This document shows, piece after piece, positions 7,706 through 14,906 of a stretch of DNA of 45,308 nt. The stretch's first letter is position 1. Each line of letters starts with the position of its first letter. Both the position numbers and the translations under genes were made by a program. The notes beneath the pieces are model-generated. The model saw only the letters and a program-made list of their open reading frames with translations, made no database searches and was not told where the DNA came from. Origin of the DNA: Halobacteriales archaeon QS_8_69_73 (lineage in GTDB: Archaea > Halobacteriota > Halobacteria > Halobacteriales > Haloarculaceae); assembly GCA_003022945.1 (NCBI GenBank), contig PXRZ01000049.1, forward strand, positions 1 through 45,308, given 5' to 3'.

Positions 7706-8164
7706 TCACCTCGACCCGTCGCCGATGTCGACGACGAGCAGCGGTCGGTCGGCGTCCGTAACGACCCGTTCGGTGGTGCTGCCGAGGTTGAGCCGTCGCT
7801 CCCGGCCGGTCCGGCCGTAGGTGCCGATCACGAGCAGGTCGGCGTCCGTCCGGTCGGCGTAGGCGCATATCTCCCGGTGGGGCACGCCCTCGGGGATGGC
7901 CGTCGTCGTCTCGACGCCGGCCTCGCGGGCCCGGTCGGCCAGCCGCTCGACCGCCTCCGTCGCCTCGTCGGTCAGGTCGGCCCGGATCGACTCCTTCTCG
8001 TCGGGATCGGCCGCCAGCACGACCCGGCGGTCGACGACCGACACGACGTGCAGGGCCGCGCCGTACGCCTCGGCGGCGCCGACGGCGTGGTCCAGCGCCG
8101 CCGTCGCCCCGTCGCTGCCGTCCGCCGGCAGCAGCACCGTCTCGTGAACCTGCCTCGGGGTCAA
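7706..8164 (-). CDS. Universal stress protein (UspA fold), 5' end interrupted by an IS element
   Basis: A single UspA domain: VLLPADGSDGATAALDHAV at the start, and the ATP-type signature VIGTYGRTGRERRLNLGSTTERVV, which is close to the G-2x-G-9x-G(S/T) nucleotide-binding pattern. The usual start for this family lies a few residues before ETVLLP. Here no ATG is found, because the IS200/IS605-type element ends about 6-10 bases upstream. The frame stays open through the element's terminal hairpin, so a TTG at 8164 inside that hairpin (or a GTG about 36 bases further up) could serve as a replacement start. The original promoter would now lie beyond 9600. Expression is doubtful. Confidence 0.72.
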   Translation of the reverse strand: MTPRQVHETVLLPADGSDGATAALDHAVGAAEAYGAALHVVSVVDRRVVLAADPDEKESIRADLTDEATEAVERLADRAREAGVETTTAIPEGVPHREICAYADRTDADLLVIGTYGRTGRERRLNLGSTTERVVTDADRPLLVVDIGDGSR

Positions 8165-8330
8165 GCCCCGAGGCTTCCTGCTTCGATGACGCACTTTGCA
8201 TCCACAACCTCTCGCTGAGGCGTGAACGTAGGGAGCGCAGTCTGCACAGGCGTTGATTCGGAGCGTCCCGCCCCTAACTGCCGGAGTCCTCTGTTGAGAA
8301 TATTCTTTGCCGCATTCAAATCCCGGTCGT
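8150..8330 (-). ncRNA. Expected TnpB guide RNA (omega/reRNA) region, overlapping tnpB 3' end
   Basis: Inferred from family knowledge only. TnpB elements produce an RNA that overlaps the 3' end of tnpB and runs out across the right end, with the first flanking bases as guide; sense-overlapping RNAs at tnpB 3' ends have been reported in haloarchaea. Here it would cover the zinc-ribbon codons and the CCTCGGGG hairpin. The guide would come from the first codons of the universal stress gene. Boundaries are approximate. Confidence 0.35.
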
Positions 8331-9400
8331 CCGTGTGCCCACACGCCGGACACGAATGCTCGCGCACCCAGATTGGCTTGGCCGTCTCAACGCTACAAAC
8401 CACGCACTCTTTGGTCGTGCCTTCTGGATTCACTGTTTCGACGTGTGTTCCGTGCAAGTCAGCCTTGTATTCGAGTAATCCAATGAACCGTGACCATGCG
8501 GCATCCTGCTTATTTTTCGCGTTCTGACTGTCTTCCAGCATTGGCTTCACGTCCAAGTCTTCGACGGCCACAACATCGTATTCTTGGACGAGCCACGTTG
8601 TGAGCTTGTGCTGGTAGTCCAGTATTTTCCGCTTGATTGTGCGTTTCGCTTGGGCTACTTTCTGGCATTGTTTCTCCCAGTTGTTCGACCCGTGTTCTTT
8701 CCGGTCGAGTTTCCGCTGTTCACCTGCGTAGCGGTCGTACTCATCAGACAGGTCAAGGGTATCTACTGAGAGGTTCTCTGAGGTGTGGATGTAGCTGGTG
8801 ATGCCGAGGTCAACACCAATACAGTCCTCTGGTTCAATCTCACTCAGTGACGGTTTCTCAGGGGTGTCTTCCACAGTGGTCACCAGTGAGACGTACCATC
8901 TGCCAGTTGCTTCTTTTTTCAGGATGACTTCATCGATGTCTTCTGCTGGTGGAACGTCGCGTTTGGCTCGGATTTTGAACCAGCCAATCTTTTCGAGTCG
9001 AAGTCGCACGAATCGGTCGTCGCCCGTGTTGTGATCCACGTTGAAGCGACTGGACTGATTGTACGACACTGAGCGAAACTCTCCTTTGCCTTGCCACCGT
9101 AATCTCCCAACACTGTAGCCTTCATTTCGACGCTCTTGGAGCGTTTCAAGATCGTCGTGAATTCGGCTGATAGCCTGTTGTGCGGCGTGTTGTGATGGGG
9201 TCAGCAAAAGTCGGCCAGCGGTCTGCCCACTCGGTGAGTTTGTTATGTTGGTCGTAGTCCGAGGGGCGGTCGTTGTAGTCCGAGTTATAGTAGTCTCGGA
9301 CGGCGTGATTGCGAATCTGTCGAAGAATGTCGATGTGACGCCACGCTTCGCTAGCCACGTCATCAACAAGATACGCGCGGAAGCGAAGCGTGTGTTTCAT
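8161..9400 (-). pseudogene. tnpB: tnpB, RNA-guided nuclease of IS1341-type element (frameshifted)
   Basis: The N-terminal 67 residues (MKHTLRFRAYL to RWPTFAD) lie in one frame from ATG 9400. From PSQHAAQQAISR on, the protein continues in another frame to 8161. The shift falls in a run of four C (minus strand; plus 9197-9200) where three would keep the frame. The rest looks complete: RuvC residues in GVDLGITS, VAVEDLDVK and DRDLNAAKNI, and a zinc ribbon CVVC...CPAC. The TGA stop lies inside the terminal hairpin. Intact homologues are programmable nucleases guided by an RNA from the element's 3' end. A single-base error in the sequence is an alternative to real inactivation. Confidence 0.85.
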
Positions 9401-9403
9401 TCT

Positions 9404-9532
9404 TCAGTCGAGCTTTTCGATAGTGAGTTTCAACTGGTCGCCCTCCTCCAGATTAAGGCCTTCACGGACTTCCTCTGGAATCGTAACGACACCTCTCTGC
9501 CGTATTTTCGGGTAACATTCCATCTGGCTCAT
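9404..9532 (-). CDS. AbrB/MazE/SpoVT-like swapped-hairpin protein, 42 aa
   Basis: A very short gene: ATG at 9532, TGA at 9404-9406. It begins MSQMECYPKIRQRGVVTIP and continues with EEVREGLNLEEGDQLKLTIE. The pattern of a basic strand, GVVTIPEEVRE, GLxxGD and a final strand is the AbrB/MazE DNA-binding fold (QVTIPKEIRE, LGxKxGD). It ends three bases before the tnpB start, so the two should be co-transcribed. Both the gene and a palindromic region upstream lie between the element hairpins, so it is carried by the element. Likely role (inference): an autorepressor holding tnpB and guide-RNA expression low, or half of an addiction module whose toxin partner is absent. Confidence 0.75.
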   Translation of the reverse strand: MSQMECYPKIRQRGVVTIPEEVREGLNLEEGDQLKLTIEKLD

Positions 9533-9566
9533 ACTGCATTATACAGTTTGAACCAGTATAAGACTG
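9531..9566 (-). promoter_or_regulatory. Promoter and putative operator of the AbrB-like/tnpB operon
   Basis: Minus strand: GTCTTATACTGG about 30 bases before the ATG gives a TATA-like box, followed by TGTATAAT. The stretch carries inverted copies of ATACTG/CAGTAT flanking an internal CAGT, a plausible symmetric operator for a dimeric AbrB-type repressor. Confidence 0.45.
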
Positions 9567-9732
9567 TCGGCTTCAACCATGGGGTCAAGCCCCGTGGCAG
9601 TCGCCTCGTACCGCCTGTACATGCCGCCGACTCGCGGCCGCACTCACTTGAACCGTCGTGCCGGTCCGGCGGGTCGCCTCCGGGCCGGCCGGGCCGGAAG
9701 CCATATGTCACTGGGGTACGAGTCGTTCTGTC

Positions 9733-10083
9733 GTGGAAGAAGACCGGAGCATCGAGGACATCCTCAACACCATCGGCGACGAGCACGCGCGCACGGTGCT
9801 GGCGGCCATCAGCCGGGAGCCCCGGTCGGCAAAGGAGCTCAGCGAGCAGTGTGACCTCTCGCTGCCGACCATCTACCGTCGGCTGGAGATCCTCCAGAAG
9901 CACGACCTGGTGACCGAGGAGACCGCCGTCGCCGACGACGGCAACCACTACAACGTCTACAACTGCAACTTCGACAGCACGGTCATCCAACTCGAAGACG
10001 AGGAGTACCGGGTTCGGATCTACCGTAAGGGAAACATCCCGGACCGGTTCACGCAGCTGTGGGACGACCTCAGTCCCGAGTGA
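9733..10083 (+). CDS. Winged helix-turn-helix transcriptional regulator
   Basis: A 116-residue protein starting at GTG 9733 (VEEDRSIEDIL). Residues 1-75 form an ArsR-like winged HTH: RTVLAAISREPRSAKELSEQ (helices 1-2), then CDLSLPTIYRRLEILQKHDLV as recognition helix and lead-in to the wing. The tail (NHYNVYNCNFDSTVIQLEDEEYRVRI) looks like a dimerisation or ligand part seen in haloarchaeal HTH proteins. The GTG is chosen because the HTH begins just after it and a CATATG element lies about 27 bases upstream. It is followed 47 bases later by a three-helix membrane protein, a pairing I recall as frequent in haloarchaea. The signal is unknown. Confidence 0.83.
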   Translation: MEEDRSIEDILNTIGDEHARTVLAAISREPRSAKELSEQCDLSLPTIYRRLEILQKHDLVTEETAVADDGNHYNVYNCNFDSTVIQLEDEEYRVRIYRKGNIPDRFTQLWDDLSPE

Positions 10084-10130
10084 CCCCTGCCGTCACCTGG
10101 TTTTAAGACCCAGCGTGGGGTTGCCGGCAC

Positions 10131-10421
10131 ATGGTCAGTGTCCTGCAGGGGGTGCTCATCCTGCTGCGGCTGACGCTCTTCGGGCTCTCGTTGGGGCTCA
10201 CGCTCATCAGCTTCCAGGCGTACTCGAAGCGGCAGAGCGAACGGCTGCAGTTCGCCTTCATCGGCTTCGCCTTCATCAGCATGGGCGTCGCCATGACGAA
10301 CCTGACGACGCAGGTGTCCGTCGGCGGCGGCCTCAGCCGGGAGCTCCTGCTCCTGCAGATGGCCGAGACGGTGCCGTTCATCGTCGGCTTCGTGATGATA
10401 TACCTCTCGTTGTACCGCTAG
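10131..10421 (+). CDS. Small three-helix membrane protein (DUF7521-like)
   Basis: A 96-residue protein with three predicted membrane segments at about residues 5-28, 40-58 and 75-94, joined by short polar loops (YSKRQSERLQ and a glycine-rich SVGGGLSREL loop). I believe it belongs to the haloarchaeal DUF7521 family, from the length and the QAYSKRQSERLQFAFIGFAF pattern, but cannot verify it. Its position behind the winged HTH gene suggests a membrane-sensor or regulated-partner relation (inference). Its TAG stop and that of the opposing zinc-ribbon gene share one CTAG palindrome, so the genes converge with a four-base overlap. Confidence 0.75.
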   Translation: MVSVLQGVLILLRLTLFGLSLGLTLISFQAYSKRQSERLQFAFIGFAFISMGVAMTNLTTQVSVGGGLSRELLLLQMAETVPFIVGFVMIYLSLYR

Positions 10422-10615
10422 CGCCACGCCTCGATGACGACGGCGCCGGAGCCGCAGAACAGACAGGAGTCGTCGTGCCGGAGCGCGGCGAGCTGGCGGC
10501 CGCAGTTCAGACAGTGTAGCAGTTCACGCTCTCCCGCCCGGAGCTCCTCGCGGATGGCGTCGCTCTGCGGGGGAATGGCGTGGTCCGGCCGGCGGAGGTC
10601 TCTGTCCTCGGGCAC
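10418..10615 (-). CDS. Small zinc-ribbon protein
   Basis: A 65-residue protein whose second half has two CxxC knuckles: CLNCGRQL and CLFCGSGAV, fourteen residues apart, a zinc-ribbon typical of small haloarchaeal proteins. The N-terminal half is charged and probably helical (DAIREELRAGERELLH). No catalytic residues are evident. Function is unknown; RNA, DNA or protein binding are all possible. It converges on the DUF7521-like gene with overlapping stops. Confidence 0.75.
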   Translation of the reverse strand: MPEDRDLRRPDHAIPPQSDAIREELRAGERELLHCLNCGRQLAALRHDDSCLFCGSGAVVIEAWR

Positions 10616-10894
10616 ACACGATCTACCGGCCGACGGGATAAGTACCTCACCCTCGCATCGAGTCGCCGTCGATGGCTCTCGCTCGCACTGTTTGCGGTCC
10701 GTTCGGCGGCCCCGCTCGGAGTCACCGTCGTCGTGACGCCCCGACCCGTCGGGCGCAGACGAGGCGCTCAGGGCCGCTGCCGGGGACCAGTGGCTGCTCC
10801 GGGGGCCCGGGACTGGGCGACCGTATCGGTGGCGCTGGTCGTCGTCGGCGCGGCCGTTTCGCTGTGGAACCCGACCGTCGTCGTGGGCCGGTGA
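10580..10894 (+). CDS. Doubtful two-helix membrane protein
   Basis: The frame has two hydrophobic segments, LSLALFAVRSAAPLGVTVVV and WATVSVALVVVGAAVSLWNP, separated by an arginine/glycine-rich stretch, and codon use fits moderately. No good start is seen near the first segment. The ATG at 10580 lies inside the opposing zinc-ribbon gene, and the nearer ATG at 10672 is in another frame. It may be a real gene with an unusual start, a decayed gene, or chance. Confidence 0.25.
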   Translation: MVRPAEVSVLGHTRSTGRRDKYLTLASSRRRWLSLALFAVRSAAPLGVTVVVTPRPVGRRRGAQGRCRGPVAAPGARDWATVSVALVVVGAAVSLWNPTVVVGR

Positions 10895-10900
10895 CGCCGG

Positions 10901-11023
10901 TCACAGCACGGTGCCGACGGCCGCGTAGACGAGTCCGACCGCGAAGGCCACCAGCAGCACGCCCGTCATGGTGACGACCACGGGCGAGAGCTGCTCCTCG
11001 CTCTCGACGATGTATCCGTCCAT
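10901..11023 (-). CDS. Forty-residue single-span membrane protein
   Basis: ATG at 11023 opens a 40-codon frame: an acidic MDGYIVESEEQ, then one hydrophobic helix from about residue 13 to 39 (VVVTMTGVLLVAFAVGLVYA). The length and layout match the tiny membrane proteins common in haloarchaea; no function is known to me. The frame upstream of the ATG, although open, is the antisense of the P-loop kinase gene and is rejected. Confidence 0.6.
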   Translation of the reverse strand: MDGYIVESEEQLSPVVVTMTGVLLVAFAVGLVYAAVGTVL

Positions 11024-11113
11024 AGCCGGGCGGAAGGCGGCGGCGGGAAAAAGCGTTGTGTCGCGGAGCCGGACGGAAACGTTCATGTCTCCGACCTCGC
11101 TGTACACGCGTAG

Positions 11114-11632
11114 ATGCCGGGAGGAAAGCGAGACGGCGACTCGACGGCGACCCTTATCGTGGTCTGTGGGCTGCCGGGCGTCGGCAAGTCGACCGTTTCG
11201 CGGGCCGTCGCCGACCGGCTGGAGGCCGCGGTTCTGCGGACCGACGTCGTCCGAAAGGAGCTGTTCGACGATCCGGAGTACGCCGCCGCGGAGACGGCGA
11301 CCGTCTACGACGCGCTGCTGGCCCGGGCCCGGGAGCGACTCGCCGACGGCCGGGCGGTCGTTCTCGACGGAACGTTCAAAGACCGGAAGCGACGCACCGA
11401 GGCCAGCGACCTTGCGGCCGCGGTCGGCGCGCGGCTCCGACTCGTCCGCGTCCGGTGTCCGGAGACGGTCGTCGAGGAGCGCATCGCCGACCGCGAGGGG
11501 GTCAGCGACGCCGACCTCGCGGTGTACCGCCGGCTCCGCGACCGGTTCGAGCCGGTCGAGATGGACCACCTCGTCGTGGACAACTCCGGCACCGAGGCGG
11601 CGACGGAGCGGCGCATCGCCGAGGTCTTCTGA
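11114..11632 (+). CDS. P-loop AAA-type kinase (zeta toxin/AAA_33-like)
   Basis: A 172-residue ATP-binding protein with Walker A GLPGVGKST at 19-27. It then has an RTDVVRKELF segment, whose Asp and Arg in this family bind magnesium and substrate, and a Walker B-like AVVLDGTFKDRKRR. LVRVRCPE followed by EERIADREGVSDADLAVYRRL forms the lid. This resembles the AAA_33 group, small kinases of sugars, nucleosides or protein residues. Some relatives are zeta toxins, but no antitoxin gene is adjacent. The start is the ATG at 11114. The substrate is unknown. Confidence 0.82.
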   Translation: MPGGKRDGDSTATLIVVCGLPGVGKSTVSRAVADRLEAAVLRTDVVRKELFDDPEYAAAETATVYDALLARARERLADGRAVVLDGTFKDRKRRTEASDLAAAVGARLRLVRVRCPETVVEERIADREGVSDADLAVYRRLRDRFEPVEMDHLVVDNSGTEAATERRIAEVF

Positions 11633-11721
11633 GCCGGCGCTGGCGCCGACGTTCTCGACGGCAGTATCCGCCTCCGGCCGGTCGGCGGAACCGTTAGGCC
11701 CTGCCGGGGCGACGAGCGACC

Positions 11722-12516
11722 GTGTACCGGTACGTGGCCGCCGTCTGTCTGCTCGCCGTCGCCGGATGCGGCGCCCCGGTCGGCGCGCCGACCGACGACC
11801 CCGCGGCGGCGGAGACCGTCACCCCGGCGCCGGTGCCGTCGACGTCGACATCGCCGTCACCGTCGGCGTCCGTCGACCGGCCCGTCGGCGTCGACGGCCC
11901 CGGCATCGACGACGGCGTCGTCGACGGGGCGGCGCTGGGTGCGGCACACGCGAGCGCTCTCTCCGGGACGTACACCCGGGTCGTGACGCTCCGCGTCGAG
12001 ACCGACGACCGGACGCTGCTGACCTACCGCGAAAGCCGGGCGGTGACCGACGACGCGACGACCCGGCGGCGGAGCTACCGGGGGCCGGCGACGGCCCGGT
12101 TCGTGTCGGGGAACGCGACGGCCACGACGGCGCGGACGGTCCGGTCGACGGACGGCAACGCCACGCGACGACGGACGTTCGTCGGCGGCGACCCCGCGCC
12201 CGGGACGCGGGTCACTGCACCGGTGGCAGCCGACGACCGGACGGTCGTCGCCTCCCTTCTCGACGGCGCGGTCGTCGCCTCCCGGACGGAGTCGCCGGAC
12301 TACCGGCTGTCCGCCGGCACCATCTCCGGAGAGGCGGTGCCGGACCCGCTGGCAGCGCCCGAGGGTGTGACCGTCGAGGCGGCGGTCCGGCGGACCGGAC
12401 GGGTCGACCGGGTCGTCGTCCGGTACAACGCACGGCTGGACGGCCGGCGGGTATCCGTTACACAGCGGGTCTTCTGGATCCGGGGCGGTGACTCGTTCCC
12501 GTCTACCGGGGAATGA
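11722..12516 (+). CDS. Haloarchaeal lipoprotein (DUF7537-like)
   Basis: A 264-residue secreted protein starting at GTG 11722. A short signal peptide (VYRYVAAVCLLAVAGCG) ends in a lipobox AGC, so it should be lipid-anchored at Cys16 outside the cell. A low-complexity Pro/Thr/Ser/Asp linker at about 20-70 is typical of haloarchaeal surface proteins. The rest, with repeated R-x-T and YR strands, resembles the DUF7537 lipoproteins (an LolA/LppX-like beta fold that could carry a lipid), from memory. It has no obvious operon partner. Confidence 0.75.
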   Translation: MYRYVAAVCLLAVAGCGAPVGAPTDDPAAAETVTPAPVPSTSTSPSPSASVDRPVGVDGPGIDDGVVDGAALGAAHASALSGTYTRVVTLRVETDDRTLLTYRESRAVTDDATTRRRSYRGPATARFVSGNATATTARTVRSTDGNATRRRTFVGGDPAPGTRVTAPVAADDRTVVASLLDGAVVASRTESPDYRLSAGTISGEAVPDPLAAPEGVTVEAAVRRTGRVDRVVVRYNARLDGRRVSVTQRVFWIRGGDSFPSTGE

Positions 12517-12636
12517 CCGTCGACGGGTCGCCCGGCGTCGCGCGCACCCACCACGGAGACCGCGGCGTCGCCCGGCCGTCACCCGTCGGTCCATCCACAT
12601 CGGCCGGGTAATGATCCACGGCACTGGTATCCACAC

Positions 12637-13052
12637 ATGGACGAGGTCGACGACGGGCTGTTCGTCGGGACACTAAGCGACGCCGGCACGTCGAGGCTGC
12701 TCCGTAGGAAGGACGTCTCGGCGGTCGTCTCGCTGACGCACGGGCCGCCGGCGGTCCCCGGCGCAGCCGGCGTCGAGGTCGTGCGCGTCCCGATGACAGA
12801 CGACGGAATGAGGCGACGTCGCTCCGGGAAGCCGTCGACGCGACACGGTGCCGACTGGCAACTGGCGAGCGGGTGCTCATCTACTGCCCCGCCGGCGCTT
12901 CTCGGAGTCCGGCGGTCGCGACCGTCGTCGCGCTCCGCCGCAGCGTCGACCTACAGGCGGCGTTCGAGCAGGTGTCGGACCGCCGACCGGAGACGGATTC
13001 GCACGAGTCGCTGGTCCGGCGGGCGGCGACCGTTTACACGGAGACGACCTAA
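12637..13052 (+). pseudogene. Dual-specificity-type protein phosphatase, frameshifted
   Basis: ATG 12637 opens MDEVDDGLFVGTLSDAG, a DSP-like N-terminus, continuing to VVRVPMTDDG. The C-terminal half is in another frame: TSLREAVDATRC, the catalytic CPAGASR loop (Cys-x5-Arg) followed by SPAVATVVALRR, and an end at TAA 13050. Joining the two gives a normal 138-residue cyclic-loop phosphatase. The shift lies near 12800-12815 and equals one missing base. The general-acid aspartate is probably in PMTDD. Real mutation or sequence error are both possible; the intact catalytic loop favours recent damage or error. Confidence 0.75.
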
Positions 13053-13082
13053 TAGTGCATACGACGAAACCCGGCGTGCCGG

Positions 13083-13325
13083 TCAGGCGGTCGAGACCCG
13101 CCAAGTAGTTGCGGAGGTGTACGACCACTTTTCGATCGTCAGCCCGGGGACCGACCCCTGCAGTTGGACGAGGAGGGCGCCGATCTCCTTCGGCGAGAGG
13201 TCGACGTCGTCGGCGATGAACTTCCCCTTGACGTAGAGGTCGCCGTCGGTTCGGTCGGCCTCGGCCCGCAGGTAGCGGGCCAGGCGTTCGGCCTTCGGCG
13301 ACGTGTATGCGGGTTCCGTGCTCAT
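13083..13325 (-). CDS. DUF7123-like small winged-helix protein
   Basis: An 80-residue protein starting MSTEPAYTSPKAERLARYL at ATG 13325. It has a helix, then FIADDVDLSPKEIGALLVQL (HTH-like) and EKWSYTSATTWRV, a wing-like ending. This matches my memory of haloarchaeal DUF7123 proteins, which end in a similar STTWRV. It may bind DNA. The start lies five bases after the stop of the upstream membrane-protein gene, so both are likely on one transcript. Confidence 0.75.
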   Translation of the reverse strand: MSTEPAYTSPKAERLARYLRAEADRTDGDLYVKGKFIADDVDLSPKEIGALLVQLQGSVPGLTIEKWSYTSATTWRVSTA

Positions 13326-13329
13326 GGAT

Positions 13330-13569
13330 TCAGTTAGGGGAGTGACCGTGACCGATGACTGCACACAGGAGGTTCAGGCCGACGGCACCGCCGATGACGT
13401 CCGGCTGCGGGTCGGTCGCGCCAGCGAAGAGGGCCGCGAGGAGCGCGAGCGGCAGCAGGGCCGTAGTCCAGAAGGCGGCTGCCCGGACGCCACCGACGAC
13501 GACGCGTGCGGTGCTGCTGAGCAGGCGGGACGGGTCGAACGTGGGAAGGGTCTCGCTGGCGGTCGACAT
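13330..13569 (-). CDS. Two-helix membrane protein, 79 aa
   Basis: It starts MSTASETLPTFDPSRLL at ATG 13569. It has a hydrophobic stretch at about 30-50 (AAAFWTTALLPLALLAALFAG) and a second at about 57-72 (VIGGAVGLNLLCAVIG). The tail is short and polar. The family is not recognised. A TATA-like box (TTTATATGC on this strand) lies about 40 bases upstream, and the DUF7123-like gene follows five bases downstream. Confidence 0.65.
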   Translation of the reverse strand: MSTASETLPTFDPSRLLSSTARVVVGGVRAAAFWTTALLPLALLAALFAGATDPQPDVIGGAVGLNLLCAVIGHGHSPN

Positions 13570-13606
13570 GTGGATGCTCGTACTACACCGGTGGGGCCCC
13601 CACCCG

Positions 13607-13615
13607 CATATAAAC
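13607..13615 (-). promoter_or_regulatory. TATA-like box of the two-gene unit 13569-13083
   Basis: GTTTATATGC on the minus strand, about 40 bases before ATG 13569. It is the only AT-rich motif in the surrounding GC-rich sequence. Confidence 0.5.
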
Positions 13616-13864
13616 GGCAGAGCCTTGCGGTCAATTCGGCTCCCTTCGTGCCTTTCACGCCGCCGTCGGGGGTCCGGTGCGGATGTCAGCGACGGTTTCT
13701 GAGACGTTTAGACGTTTTACGCGGCGCGCTGTTTCTTTGCCGTCGCTCGAGACCGGGGGTCGCTCCTGGCCGTCGGCGTCCGAGGGGGCAGCCCAGAAAT
13801 CCGGCGATCGGAGCGGTCGCAGCGTCGGGGCGCACTCTCCGTGCCGTCACCCGGACACCACCAA

Positions 13865-13873
13865 GTTATATTA
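13865..13873 (+). promoter_or_regulatory. TATA-like box of the THI5-like gene
   Basis: GTTATATTA lies 24-32 bases before the ATG at 13897, so the transcript should be leaderless. The remaining 250 bases between this site and 13607 hold no gene that I can support. Confidence 0.55.
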
Positions 13874-13896
13874 TGCGGTGGTATCTACGCCGTGTC

Positions 13897-14802
13897 ATGG
13901 ACGAGATCACGCTCGGGCTCGAGTGGTTTCTCAACCCTGACCACGTTCCGTTCGTCGTCGCGGACGAGCGCGGCTACTACGAGGCCGAGGGCCTCGACGT
14001 CGAGCTGTGGGAGCCGCCGGAGCACCACGACACCCTCGAGATGCTGGCCGCCGGCGACCTCGACTACGCCATCACCGAGCCGATCCACCTGGTACCGGAG
14101 CGCTCGGCGGGCGTCCCGGTGACGGGAATCGCCCGGTTCCTGCACACCCGGGGGGGCATCCAGTATCCAACCGACCGCGGGTGGGAGTCGCCGGCCGACC
14201 TCGAGTCAGGCGTCCGGCTCAACTACCCGGGCGCGCCCGGGCCGGGCGGGCGGCGAATGGTCGCGCACATGGCGCAGGAGGCGGGCGGCGACCTGACGGC
14301 CGACGAGATCGAGCCCGTCGACCGGGGGTTCTACCACACCGACGCGCTCGTCGAGGGCGACGCCGACATCGCCTTTCTCGCGTTCTACAACTTCGAGATC
14401 GTCGAGAGCCGCCACCGGGGGTTCGACGCCGATCTCTGGGAGCTGGCCGACTACGGCGTTCCCGACTTCAACCAGCTCGTTCTCGCGGCGGCCGACGGGA
14501 CCGCCGAGGACCGACCGGACGAAGTACGGCGATTCCTCGATGCCACGCGGCGGGGCGTCGCCGACGCCGCCGAGGACGGCGAGGCCGCCGTCGAGCTGTT
14601 CTTCGAGCGACACCCCGGACTCCGAGACGACGACCCGGAGCTGATGGACGAGATCGCGGCGGCGACGCGGGAGTTCTTCACGCCCGATCTCTCGCAGGAC
14701 GTCGAGATGTACCGCGACCTCGTCGGGTTCTGCGAGGAGCTGGAGCTTACCGACGGCCCCGTCGACGTCGACGAGATGGTCGACGAGCGCTTCGTCGGGT
14801 AG
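13897..14802 (+). CDS. NMT1/THI5-like protein (periplasmic-binding fold, no signal peptide)
   Basis: A 301-residue protein with the NMT1/THI5 fold, shared by ABC-type HMP or nitrate binding proteins and the yeast HMP-phosphate synthase Thi5. There is no signal peptide or lipobox, so it looks cytoplasmic, and no permease or ATPase gene is near. Aligned by eye with yeast Thi5 from memory, DHVPF matches YHIPI near the start and EPIHLVPERSAGVPVTGIA matches MIHTLAAKARGFPVTSVA. This places His64 on yeast His66, the residue consumed as substrate. The yeast CCCFC motif is absent; the equivalent place reads GVPDFN. It may take part in thiamine pyrimidine synthesis or simply bind a ligand. Confidence 0.8.
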   Translation: MDEITLGLEWFLNPDHVPFVVADERGYYEAEGLDVELWEPPEHHDTLEMLAAGDLDYAITEPIHLVPERSAGVPVTGIARFLHTRGGIQYPTDRGWESPADLESGVRLNYPGAPGPGGRRMVAHMAQEAGGDLTADEIEPVDRGFYHTDALVEGDADIAFLAFYNFEIVESRHRGFDADLWELADYGVPDFNQLVLAAADGTAEDRPDEVRRFLDATRRGVADAAEDGEAAVELFFERHPGLRDDDPELMDEIAAATREFFTPDLSQDVEMYRDLVGFCEELELTDGPVDVDEMVDERFVG

Positions 14803-14906
14803 CGACGCCCTCGGACGCGGGGGCGTTAAGTCCGTCCCGGACCGAGCGAGGCCGTGGTCGTGGTTCGACGGCAGATACCGACGACGGGCGCCGCCGGGGG
14901 TGGAGC

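Larger units (their letters stand above)
8153..9597 (-). mobile_element. IS200/IS605 superfamily element, IS1341-type (TnpB only)
   Basis: The element encodes TnpB but no TnpA (Y1 transposase). Both boundaries carry related hairpins with the same TCAAG loop: CCTCGGGG/CCCCGAGG at 8153-8173 and CCATGGGG/CCCCGTGG at 9577-9597. This fits the subterminal hairpins of this group, so true ends should lie a few bases outside. Its base composition is lower in GC than the flanks. Contents, on the minus strand: a 42-residue AbrB-like gene, then tnpB with a frameshift. It sits at the start of the universal stress protein gene. A TnpA in trans would be needed for movement. Confidence 0.85.

Noticed and set aside
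11114-11632. Zeta toxin of a toxin-antitoxin pair
   Set aside because: No epsilon-like antitoxin is adjacent; general small-molecule kinase is the safer call.
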